From assembly GCA_964646205.1 (NCBI GenBank), contig CAZYAZ010000010.1, positions 1 to 64,000 of the forward strand: 64,000 bases of DNA, written 5' to 3'. Each line of letters opens with the position of its first letter. The stretch's first letter is position 1. Shown in pieces: positions 9,818-17,185 of this stretch. This DNA is from UBA8437 sp964646205. Lineage in GTDB: Bacteria > Planctomycetota > Planctomycetia > Planctomycetales > Planctomycetaceae. Position numbers and translations under genes: made by a program. Below the pieces are notes generated by a model. It made no database searches and was not told the origin of the DNA. It saw only the letters and a program-made list of their open reading frames with translations.

Positions 9818-10198
9818 ATGCCTGATCCGACCAAGGTCTTCAAGATCGCCCGACTGTCCCGCACCCTGGTCATCGTGCCCCAGGGTGCGACGATGAACTT
9901 CCAGTACACCGACGTGCACCTGGAATCCAACGAGTTGTACCGGATCATCGACGAACCGCAGCTCGAGAATGTCCTGATTGACCTGGGTGCTGTCGAATAC
10001 ATCGACTCGATCATCATCAGTTCACTGCTCCGCGTGCTGACAAAGTCTCGTCAACTGGGGGGAACGGGAGTCTTTTGCTGTGCCAGTGACCCGGTGCGAG
10101 AGGTCCTGGGTTGTATCCAGATCGGACGACTTTGGCCGCTGTTTGAGTCTCGCGACGAAGCCCTGGCCGAGGTCGAGTCCCCGGAGGCCGACGAGTGA
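9818..10198 (+). CDS. STAS-domain protein (anti-sigma factor antagonist-like)
   Basis: About 126 aa, essentially one STAS domain. The phosphorylatable-Ser region reads E-Y-I-D-S-I-I-I-S-S at about residues 61-70, matching the conserved Asp-Ser loop of SpoIIAA/RsbV-type proteins. Such proteins bind anti-sigma kinases and release a sigma factor, but no kinase, phosphatase or sigma factor gene is adjacent. ATG 9818 is preferred over an upstream 9680 start, whose extra residues look non-coding. The stop overlaps the next start (GTGA). Confidence 0.75.
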   Translation: MPDPTKVFKIARLSRTLVIVPQGATMNFQYTDVHLESNELYRIIDEPQLENVLIDLGAVEYIDSIIISSLLRVLTKSRQLGGTGVFCCASDPVREVLGCIQIGRLWPLFESRDEALAEVESPEADE

Positions 10199-10545
10199 CC
10201 GACGTTGATCAACCGTCCGGAGATCAGACCCTGGAAACCGTCGGTGTCTATCCGTCGATCACGGAAGCCTCGATCGTTCGAGGTCAACTCGACCAGGCCG
10301 GCATCCGCAGTTGGCTCCAGGAGGAACTCACCTCCGGTCAACTTTTCCAGGTTGGAACCGCCCTGGGTGGTGTCACGCTGCAGGTCGCCAGCGGTGACTT
10401 GCAACGGGTTCACCAGTTGTTCGCCGAGCACAACACGGGCGGAACATCGCAGAGTCCGCCGTGGACGTGCCCACGTTGCGGCAACGATGTGGACGGTGGG
10501 TTCGAGATCTGCTGGAGTTGCCAGGCATCCCGTTCGGACGGGTGA
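10195..10545 (+). CDS. DUF2007-like protein with C-terminal zinc ribbon
   Basis: 116 aa, GTG start overlapping the STAS gene stop by four bases, so almost certainly co-translated. Residues about 15-85 show the alternating beta/alpha pattern of DUF2007 (putative signal-transducing) proteins: a Y-P-S-x-x-E-A block followed by a G-x-x-L/Q segment. The C-terminal ~30 residues hold a four-Cys knuckle, C-P-R-C and C-W-S-C about 15 residues apart, a likely zinc ribbon. Function is not established. The coupling to a STAS protein hints at a regulatory pair. Confidence 0.7.
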   Translation: MTDVDQPSGDQTLETVGVYPSITEASIVRGQLDQAGIRSWLQEELTSGQLFQVGTALGGVTLQVASGDLQRVHQLFAEHNTGGTSQSPPWTCPRCGNDVDGGFEICWSCQASRSDG

Positions 10546-10564
10546 AGATTCCAGCTCACGACAA

Positions 10565-12754
10565 CTAGTACTCGTTGTCGGCCGCCCCCTCGCCTTCGAA
10601 CCCTGCAAAGTCGCTCTTGGCCACCTGGCGGACCTCCCGGCCCTGCACCTCCTGGGCCAGTTTCGCCACCGCCGCTTCGACGGTCATCATCCCCAGGTCG
10701 CCATCGATACGGTCTCGCAACGCGATCGAATCCTCGGCCGCCTCCTTGTCACCGACCACGGCCATGTACGGAATCAGTTCCAACTGCGCGTCACGAATCT
10801 TTGACTGAACCTTGGCGCTCCTCAGGTCCGTCGTGGTCCGGAAACCGGCTGCCTGCAACCGTCCGGCCACCTGCGATGCGTACTCGGCGTGTCGGTCCTC
10901 ACTGATCGGCAACACCCGCACCTGCTCGGGAGCCAGCCACAACGGAAATGCCCCGGCAAAATGCTCGATCAACATTCCCACGAATCGTTCCATCGATCCG
11001 AATGGTGCCCGGTGGATCATCACCGGACGATGCGGGCGGTTGTCGGATCCGATGTAATCCAGATCGAAACGTTCGGGCAGGTTGTAGTCCAGTTGGACCG
11101 TCCCCAACTGCCACTCGCGCCCGATGCAGTCACTGACCATGAAATCGGCCTTCGGACCATAAAACGCCGCTTCACCGGGACACTCCTCGTACTCCAGTCC
11201 CGTCTCCTCCAGCACGTTCCGCAGGCTCCGTTCGGCCTGCTCCCAGTTCTCTTCACTGCCGACATACTTGTCGCTGCCGGTTTCCCGCAATGACAACTGG
11301 ACCCGGTAGTCCTCGAGGCCGACGGCATCGAGGACGAACTTGACCAGGTCGAGCGTCTCGCGAAACTCCTGCTCCACCTGGTCGGCAGTACAAAACTGGT
11401 GAGCATCGTCCTGGGTCAGGCCCCGGACCCGGAGCATCCCGTTGAGTTCACCGGACTGCTCGTAACGGTAGACGGTCCCGAACTCGGCCAGCCGCACCGG
11501 CAACTCGCGGTAACTTCGCGGTTGTGACTTGTAGATCTGCACGTGGTGCGGACAGTTCATTGGCTTCAACAGAAACCGCTCCTGGGTCCTCTCCCAGTGC
11601 CGCAGAAACGCCACCCGCTCGTCCCGGGTTCCCGTCGTCGGATAACTCGACGTGTCACACCCCAGCACCGCTGCGGCATCACGCAACGCCTGCTCATCCT
11701 GCTCACCCAGTGCCCCCGCTTCGAGCCTCGTGATCCAGGCATCGACCATCTGGCCGGCATCGTGAGTGAACAACGGGGCGAACTGGGAATCCCGGTAGTA
11801 GGGAAAATGGCCGCTGGTCTCGTACAACTCGACGCGGCCGATGTGAGGTGAATAAACCGGGTCGTACCCCCGCGACAGCAGTTCAGTCTTGATGAAATCC
11901 TCGAGCCGCGACCGCACGCTGGCCCCCTTGGGCATCCACAGGCACAGACCCTGTCCGACCTCCGGCGTGATTGAGAACATCCCGTGCTGCTTGCCGAGCA
12001 CGCGATGATCCCGTCGCTTGGCCTCTTCAACCCGCTCGAGATACGCGGCCTGGTCCTTCTTGCTGAACCAGGCGGTTCCATAAAGCCTCTGCAGCCGTCG
12101 GCCGCTGCTGGTGTCGCCCTTCCAGTGCGAACCAGCCACGCTGAGCAACTTGAAGGCCTTGATCCGCCCAGCATCCGGAACATGGGGACCCCGACACAGG
12201 TCAACGAACTCGCCCTGGCGGTAAAAACTCAGGTCTGAATGATCCGCCAGCCCCGTCTCGATGTGCTCGACCTTCAACTGCTGGCCCAACTCGCCACAGA
12301 AGGAGATCGCCTCATTGCGGTCCAGGTGAAACCGTTCGAACGGTTCCGCCTCCTTGATGATCGTCCTCATCTCCTGCTCGATCCGCTCGAAGTCCTCCTC
12401 GCGAATCGGCTCGTCCAACTCAAAGTCGTAATAGAATCCGTTGTCAATGGTTGGCCCGAAAGCCAACCCGACCCCGGGAAAGATCCGCATCACCGCTCGA
12501 GCCATCAGGTGGGCGCAGCTGTGACGCATCACCCCCAGGGCCTCGGGATCACGGGTGGTCAACAGCTTCAACGGGATCGGATCCGCCTGCGACAACTGCG
12601 TCAGCGGCCGCATCGCGTCGACCACCGTCCCCTCGATCTCGGCGGCCATCGTGGCCCCGGCCAACCGTTCACCAATCCCCGCTGCGACATCCAGTGCCGT
12701 CGCCTCGTCGGGGTGCTCCTGCAGGGTGCCGTCGGGGAGTTCTACCTGGATCAT
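10565..12754 (-). CDS. thrS: Threonyl-tRNA synthetase
   Basis: About 729 aa, full length. N-terminal TGS domain (about 1-65); editing (SAD) domain with the H-S-C-A-H zinc/editing motif near residue 76; class II catalytic core with K-P-M-N-C-P-H-H and the V-Y-R-Y-E-Q-S-G-E motif 2 block; C-terminal anticodon-binding domain with the P-I-S-E-D-R-H-A segment. It charges tRNA-Thr in the cytoplasm. ATG 12754 gives the standard N-terminus; the extension to 12880 is non-homologous in character. No T-box leader is visible. The C-terminus carries an acidic tail of about ten residues. Confidence 0.95.
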   Translation of the reverse strand: MIQVELPDGTLQEHPDEATALDVAAGIGERLAGATMAAEIEGTVVDAMRPLTQLSQADPIPLKLLTTRDPEALGVMRHSCAHLMARAVMRIFPGVGLAFGPTIDNGFYYDFELDEPIREEDFERIEQEMRTIIKEAEPFERFHLDRNEAISFCGELGQQLKVEHIETGLADHSDLSFYRQGEFVDLCRGPHVPDAGRIKAFKLLSVAGSHWKGDTSSGRRLQRLYGTAWFSKKDQAAYLERVEEAKRRDHRVLGKQHGMFSITPEVGQGLCLWMPKGASVRSRLEDFIKTELLSRGYDPVYSPHIGRVELYETSGHFPYYRDSQFAPLFTHDAGQMVDAWITRLEAGALGEQDEQALRDAAAVLGCDTSSYPTTGTRDERVAFLRHWERTQERFLLKPMNCPHHVQIYKSQPRSYRELPVRLAEFGTVYRYEQSGELNGMLRVRGLTQDDAHQFCTADQVEQEFRETLDLVKFVLDAVGLEDYRVQLSLRETGSDKYVGSEENWEQAERSLRNVLEETGLEYEECPGEAAFYGPKADFMVSDCIGREWQLGTVQLDYNLPERFDLDYIGSDNRPHRPVMIHRAPFGSMERFVGMLIEHFAGAFPLWLAPEQVRVLPISEDRHAEYASQVAGRLQAAGFRTTTDLRSAKVQSKIRDAQLELIPYMAVVGDKEAAEDSIALRDRIDGDLGMMTVEAAVAKLAQEVQGREVRQVAKSDFAGFEGEGAADNEY

Positions 12755-12903
12755 CGTTGCCTCGACTCTCTCCAACCTCCACCCGGCCGCTACGAAAGGC
12801 CGCCGTGCAGGTCGATGGTTTGGATACTCGGGTTCATGTAAGGGAGTTGCCACCGGAGCGTCAACACCGACCCACGACACCGGGGCGAACAGGTTCCACC
12901 TGC

Positions 12904-12933
12904 TTGACGGCCCCTCGCAGCAGACGCTAGCTT
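12904..12933 (+). promoter_or_regulatory. Probable sigma-70 promoter of tRNA-Val
   Basis: A TTGACG -35 box (12904-12909) is followed after 18 bp by a weaker TAGCTT -10 (12928-12933), ending ten bases before the tRNA. The position fits a tRNA promoter; the -10 match is only partial. Confidence 0.35.
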
Positions 12934-12943
12934 GGCGGTTCGA

Positions 12944-13018
12944 GGACGATTAGCTCAGCCCGGTTAGAGCGCCACGTTGACATCGTGGAAGTCACTGGTT
13001 CAAATCCAGTATCGTCCA
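12944..13018 (+). tRNA. tRNA-Val (anticodon GAC)
   Basis: A complete cloverleaf: 7-bp acceptor stem GGACGAT/ATCGTCC, D-arm GCTC...GAGC, anticodon stem CCACG/CGTGG with loop TTGACAT (anticodon GAC, reading GUC Val codons), and T-arm ACTGG-TTCAAAT-CCAGT with A as discriminator base. The 3' CCA is not encoded. It stands alone between thrS and the foldase gene. Confidence 0.97.
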
Positions 13019-13037
13019 CTTCGGTGGCCAGCAAGAC

Positions 13038-13077
13038 AAAAATGGCCCGGCAGGTCCTGATGCCGGGCCATTTTTTT
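13038..13077. terminator. Bidirectional Rho-independent terminator
   Basis: A 15-bp perfect inverted repeat (13038-13052 with 13061-13075, loop of 8) has a GC-rich core GGCCCGGCA. It is flanked by an A-run on the left and seven or more T on the right, so it forms a terminator in both directions. It serves tRNA-Val rightwards and the foldase gene leftwards, which ends 17 bases away. Confidence 0.9.
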
Positions 13078-13093
13078 GTACGGATGCCGGCCA

Positions 13094-14341
13094 TCACCGC
13101 CGCGTGGGCGGTACCGTGCGGGGCGGAGTGCCGCGGTTCGTTTTTCGTGGGACCGTGGCGTTGGCCGGTCGGACTCCCGACGCGGACTTGGCGGCCGCCG
13201 GACGAGCAAATCCCGCCTGCTGCGTCCGTCGGGCAGAGCCCGTCGTCTTATTCAACAGGTAGTTGTCGACACGGGTCCGCTCCTTGATCGCCAGCAGATG
13301 CCGGGCCATAGAGGCCTGGGATTTCTGTTCCGTCACCATTTTGATCAGGTAATCTCGAACGTCCTTCAACGCAAACTCGGGCTTGGTATGCCCCTCGCAC
13401 TTGAGAATCCCGTACCGGGACTGGGTGGGCGGCCCGTACTGGACAATTGCCGAAATCTCACCCACCCGCAATTTGAAAGCCGCCGCCTCGAGCTTGGGGA
13501 ACTCATGATGGCGACGGATCGGTGGGATCAGACCTCCCAGTGACCGGCTGTTGGGTTCGATCGAATCCCGCTTGGCAATCCTCTCGAAATCATCCGGAGT
13601 CTTCTGGAGTGCATTCCAGGCCTCGTTGGCGCGACGGATGTTCTCGTAAGCGATCAACCGCACTTTGACCCGGGCACCGAAGTGATGTTCGTACGCTGTT
13701 TTCAGGTCCTGCTCGGTGACTGAAACCGATGCACCGACCAACTTCTTCATGGCCATCGCCGGCCAAATCCGGTTCCGGTGGTACTGTGCCGGGGTGATGT
13801 TATGCCGGGCCTTGAGAATCTGGTACCACTGCGATGGCTCCATCCCGGTCTCCTTGCACAACCGTACCACCTCCTGCTTGACCTCGGTGTCATTCACCGT
13901 GATCCCCAGTCGCGCACACTCCATCTCGATCACCTTCCGGTTGACCAATTCGTCGAGCACTTCGCCACCGATCCTGGCAATACACTCTCGCGCCAGTTCG
14001 TCACGACTGATGAAATCTGTCCGGCCGCCGGCGGTCGAAATCCGGGCCATGTTCTGTGCCTTGCGAACCGTCTGCACACGGGCCTTGCCCGTCACCTGCT
14101 GGGTCTGACGCTGGGGAATCCGCTTGACCTGGGCAACTCCCTCGGTCGGAGTCCGGGTCTGCCACGCCACCGCCGCAACCAACGCGACAACCAACGTGCC
14201 TCCCAAAACGAGCAGCAAACGTGGTGATTCCAGGAGATGGGACAAGCGTCCCTTGATCACGCGAGAAATCCTCGTGACCGGCTCGACCGCTGTTTCGGGC
14301 CGCGATTCGAGATCTGCCTGTTGCTCCAACTGTCCGTCCAT
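13094..14341 (-). CDS. Membrane-anchored parvulin-like peptidyl-prolyl isomerase (SurA/PrsA type)
   Basis: About 415 aa. A cytoplasmic Gln/Glu-rich N-terminus (1-40) is followed by one TM helix (about 43-62), a SurA_N-like helical region (about 100-215) and a rotamase-like domain (about 225-330), where the G-G-L-I-P and V-G-E-I-S-A-I-V blocks resemble parvulin. The tail is Arg/Pro/Thr-rich and basic. Probably a periplasm-facing chaperone for secreted or outer-membrane proteins. The parvulin domain is divergent (it lacks a canonical Q-F-G-x-h block), so catalysis is uncertain. The second Met (14341) is chosen; the first (14356) adds only five residues. Confidence 0.7.
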   Translation of the reverse strand: MDGQLEQQADLESRPETAVEPVTRISRVIKGRLSHLLESPRLLLVLGGTLVVALVAAVAWQTRTPTEGVAQVKRIPQRQTQQVTGKARVQTVRKAQNMARISTAGGRTDFISRDELARECIARIGGEVLDELVNRKVIEMECARLGITVNDTEVKQEVVRLCKETGMEPSQWYQILKARHNITPAQYHRNRIWPAMAMKKLVGASVSVTEQDLKTAYEHHFGARVKVRLIAYENIRRANEAWNALQKTPDDFERIAKRDSIEPNSRSLGGLIPPIRRHHEFPKLEAAAFKLRVGEISAIVQYGPPTQSRYGILKCEGHTKPEFALKDVRDYLIKMVTEQKSQASMARHLLAIKERTRVDNYLLNKTTGSARRTQQAGFARPAAAKSASGVRPANATVPRKTNRGTPPRTVPPTRR

Positions 14342-14541
14342 GTGCCGTCCCTTCACAACACCTCGTCAACTGCATCGACACACCGATCGCCATCGACCGG
14401 GGCGCGGGAATCTAGTTCAGCCGACTTCCGATGGTCAACATCGCTTCACATCACCAACCGGCGTCTCTGAATTTTCTCGCAAGACTTGGCCGTCTATAGC
14501 GAATGACCCTCAACTTCACCGTGTTTCATCCGGGCACGTTG

Positions 14542-14571
14542 TTGAACGGTAGCACCGGACAGCTATACAAT
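14542..14571 (+). promoter_or_regulatory. Probable sigma-70 promoter of the SPFH-GYF gene
   Basis: TTGAAC (14542-14547) and the overlapping TATACA/TACAAT -10 (14564-14571) are separated by 16 or 18 bp, about 60 bp upstream of the SPFH start at 14633. The rest of the 14342-14632 interval shows no gene. Confidence 0.5.
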
Positions 14572-14632
14572 TCGCAGACATCGACCTGCTGGCCGAACAC
14601 ACGAGACTTCTTCAACTCTGGAGACAACCGCG

Positions 14633-15736
14633 ATGGGTTTTTTCGACAAGCTCAAGGGTGAGTTGATCGATGTCATCGAGTGGGGCAACCAGGAGCCACA
14701 CGTGCTCGTCTGGAAGTTCCCCCGATACAACAACGAGATCAAAAATGGCGCCCAGTTGATTGTCCGCCCGGGACAACAGGCCATCTTCGTCCACGAGGGG
14801 CAAATCGCCGACGTTCTCGACCCCGGACGCTACGAACTCGACACCAATAACATTCCTCTACTCAGCACGCTGCAGGGTTGGAAACACGGGTTCCAGAGCC
14901 CGTTCAAGTGCGACGTGTTCTTCATCGGTACTCGCCAGGCCACCGACCTCAAGTGGGGAACGCCCAACCCGGTGCCACTGCGAGACCCCGATTTTGGCAC
15001 GATCCGGATTCGCGCCTTTGGCAGCTACACGCTGAAGGTCATCGACCCCAAGCCACTGCTCGAGGAAATGGCCGGATCGCAAGAACAGTTCGACTTCTCG
15101 GCTGTTGACACGTTGCTGCGAAACCTGATCGTCCAATCCTTCAGTGAACACGTCGCCGAGTCGAGCATCGCGGCATTCGACCTGGCTGCCAATTACTCCG
15201 AGGTCGCCGAGGGCACTCGCGAAAAGGTCTGCGAGAGGATTGACGACGAGTACGGATTGGAAGTGACCCAGTTGATGGTCGTCAACGTGTCGTTTCCCGA
15301 GGAGGTCGAAAAGGCCATCGACTCCCGGGCCGCGATGGGTGCCATCGGCAACATGCAACAGTTCCAGCAATACCAGATGGCCAATGCCATGCCAGAAATT
15401 GCCAGCAACCCGGGAGGCGGAACGGCCGCCGATGGGATGGGGCTGGGGATGGGCCTCGCGATGGCCGGACAAATGGCCGGGGCAGTCGGCCAGGCGAGTG
15501 GGGCCGCAGCGCCGCCACCGGTGCCCTCGACAACCGGGTTCCACGTCGCCGTCGGAGGTGCCACACAGGGCCCCTTCCAGGTCGGCCAACTGGGCGACAA
15601 GGTCACCCCCGAGACGCTCGTTTGGAGCCAGGGCATGGCTGCCTGGACACCCGCGGCCCAGGTCCCACAACTGGCCGGACTCTTTGCGACGCCACCTCCC
15701 CCGCCACCGCCGCCGCCGCCGCCGCCGCCGGCCTGA
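14633..15736 (+). CDS. SPFH-domain protein with GYF-like domain and poly-proline tail
   Basis: 367 aa. Residues 1-240 are an SPFH (band 7) domain of the YdjI/virion-core-like type, starting M-G-F-F-D-K-L-K-G and lacking a membrane helix. Residues about 255-290 are Gly/Ala/Met-rich. Residues about 300-350 contain a GYF_2-like fold (G-G-A-T-Q-G-P-F then T-L-V-W and A-W-x-P-A). The C-terminus is a run of about 15 prolines. GYF domains bind proline-rich peptides, so the protein could bind its own tail or a partner. A scaffolding role at membranes is typical of the family, but the specific job is unknown. Confidence 0.85.
   Translation: MGFFDKLKGELIDVIEWGNQEPHVLVWKFPRYNNEIKNGAQLIVRPGQQAIFVHEGQIADVLDPGRYELDTNNIPLLSTLQGWKHGFQSPFKCDVFFIGTRQATDLKWGTPNPVPLRDPDFGTIRIRAFGSYTLKVIDPKPLLEEMAGSQEQFDFSAVDTLLRNLIVQSFSEHVAESSIAAFDLAANYSEVAEGTREKVCERIDDEYGLEVTQLMVVNVSFPEEVEKAIDSRAAMGAIGNMQQFQQYQMANAMPEIASNPGGGTAADGMGLGMGLAMAGQMAGAVGQASGAAAPPPVPSTTGFHVAVGGATQGPFQVGQLGDKVTPETLVWSQGMAAWTPAAQVPQLAGLFATPPPPPPPPPPPPPA
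15691..15732 (+). repeat. CCN/CCG simple repeat encoding the poly-proline tail
   Basis: A run of CCTCCCCCG then repeated CCG/CCA triplets encodes the C-terminal prolines of the SPFH-GYF protein. Mixed codons in the first half argue for selection on protein sequence; the pure (CCG)n part may slip in replication or sequencing. Confidence 0.7.
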
Positions 15737-15931
15737 GCGTGAACACCGGAGCGATCGTCACACTTCTCCAGTGACCACGAACGCGGGCGCCGCCGCCCTG
15801 TCCGGGCATCCACCCCGACCGGTCCGCCACAGTCGGGCCGTCGGCTGGATGTCACAGCGTTGCATGGCGGTCAAAACGGCTCTACAACCGACGGTCCATC
15901 AGTCGAGATCGGCTCTCCCGAGGACACCCCG

Positions 15932-17164
15932 ATGGCCCAACTCAACGACAACTACCTGAAGCTCCAGGCCGGCTACCTCTTTCCCGAAATCGGTCGCCGG
16001 GTCAACTCGTTCATCGAGGCCAACCCCGACGCCGACGTGATTCGACTGGGAATCGGTGACGTCACCGAACCGTTGCCTCCGGCGATCATCGCGGCCATGC
16101 ATGACGCCGTCGACGAGATGGGCCACCGGGACACGTTCCGGGGCTACGGACCGGAACAGGGGTACGAATTTCTCCGCGACACCGTCGCCAGCCAGGCATT
16201 TGGTTCTCGTGGTGTCGACGTGTCCGCCGATGAGATCTTCATCTCCGATGGTTCCAAGTGCGACACCGGCAATATCCTGGACATCTTCGGAGCCGGGAAC
16301 ACCGTCGCGGTGATCGACCCGGTCTACCCGGTCTATGTCGACACCAACGTGATGGCCGGACGCACTGGAAATGCAACCGGGGACGGACGGTTCGAGGGAC
16401 TGGTGTACCTGCCCGTCACCGCCGAGAACAACTTCGTGGCCCCACTGCCCGACCGGCCTGTCGATCTCGCGTACCTCTGTTATCCCAACAATCCCACCGG
16501 GACCGTGGCCAGCCGAGACACACTGACCGCGTGGGTCGACTACGCCCGTGCCAACGACACGATTCTCCTGTTCGACGCGGCCTACGAGGCCTACATCACC
16601 GACCCAGAAATCCCCCATTCGATCTACGAGATCGACGGAGCCCGCGAAGTGGCTATCGAGTTTCGCAGCTTCAGCAAGAATGCTGGCTTCACCGGCATCC
16701 GCTGTGCCTGCACGGTCATCCCCCACGAACTGACCGGCACCACGACAACGGGAGAACGGATCGAGGTGCACGGCCTCTGGAACCGTCGGCACAGCACCAA
16801 GTTCAACGGCGTCTCCTACCCCGTTCAACGCGGTGCCGAAGCGGCTTACAGCTCCGACGGGCAAGAGCAAGTCGGCGAATTGATCAGCTTCTACCTCGAA
16901 AATGCCAGGCTGCTCCGGGAAGGACTCCAGGCGGTCGGAATCTCCGTCTTCGGTGGAATCAATGCGCCCTACGTCTGGCTCAAGACACCCGGCAACGTCG
17001 ACAGCTGGACCTTCTTCGACCAATTGCTCCAACAGGCTCACCTGGTTGGTACGCCCGGCAGTGGTTTTGGAGCATCTGGTGAAGGGTACTTCCGGCTGAG
17101 TGCCTTCAACAGCCGGGACAATGTCCAGGAGGCTGTGCGACGGTTCCAGCAACTGGTCGCCTAG
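15932..17164 (+). CDS. dapL: LL-diaminopimelate aminotransferase
   Basis: About 410 aa, fold-type I PLP aminotransferase. The N-terminal Y-L-K-L-x-x-G-Y-L-F-P-E-I block and the R-L-G-I-G-D-V-T-E-P-L-P segment are diagnostic of DapL. The PLP lysine is Lys249 in S-F-S-K-N-A-G-F. P-N-N-P-T-G (about 190) and the G-Y-G-P-E-Q-G-Y block complete the active site. It makes LL-diaminopimelate from tetrahydrodipicolinate in one step for lysine and peptidoglycan synthesis, the route common in Planctomycetota and Chlamydiae. ATG 15932 is chosen over the longer 15860 frame because similarity begins there. Confidence 0.93.
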   Translation: MAQLNDNYLKLQAGYLFPEIGRRVNSFIEANPDADVIRLGIGDVTEPLPPAIIAAMHDAVDEMGHRDTFRGYGPEQGYEFLRDTVASQAFGSRGVDVSADEIFISDGSKCDTGNILDIFGAGNTVAVIDPVYPVYVDTNVMAGRTGNATGDGRFEGLVYLPVTAENNFVAPLPDRPVDLAYLCYPNNPTGTVASRDTLTAWVDYARANDTILLFDAAYEAYITDPEIPHSIYEIDGAREVAIEFRSFSKNAGFTGIRCACTVIPHELTGTTTTGERIEVHGLWNRRHSTKFNGVSYPVQRGAEAAYSSDGQEQVGELISFYLENARLLREGLQAVGISVFGGINAPYVWLKTPGNVDSWTFFDQLLQQAHLVGTPGSGFGASGEGYFRLSAFNSRDNVQEAVRRFQQLVA

Positions 17165-17185
17165 CCGAACTGGGCAGCGATCGGT

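Noticed and set aside
15691..15732. Poly-proline codon run as a sequencing error
   Set aside because: The run is in frame, ends with a stop and uses mixed Pro codons at its start, so a real tail is more likely.
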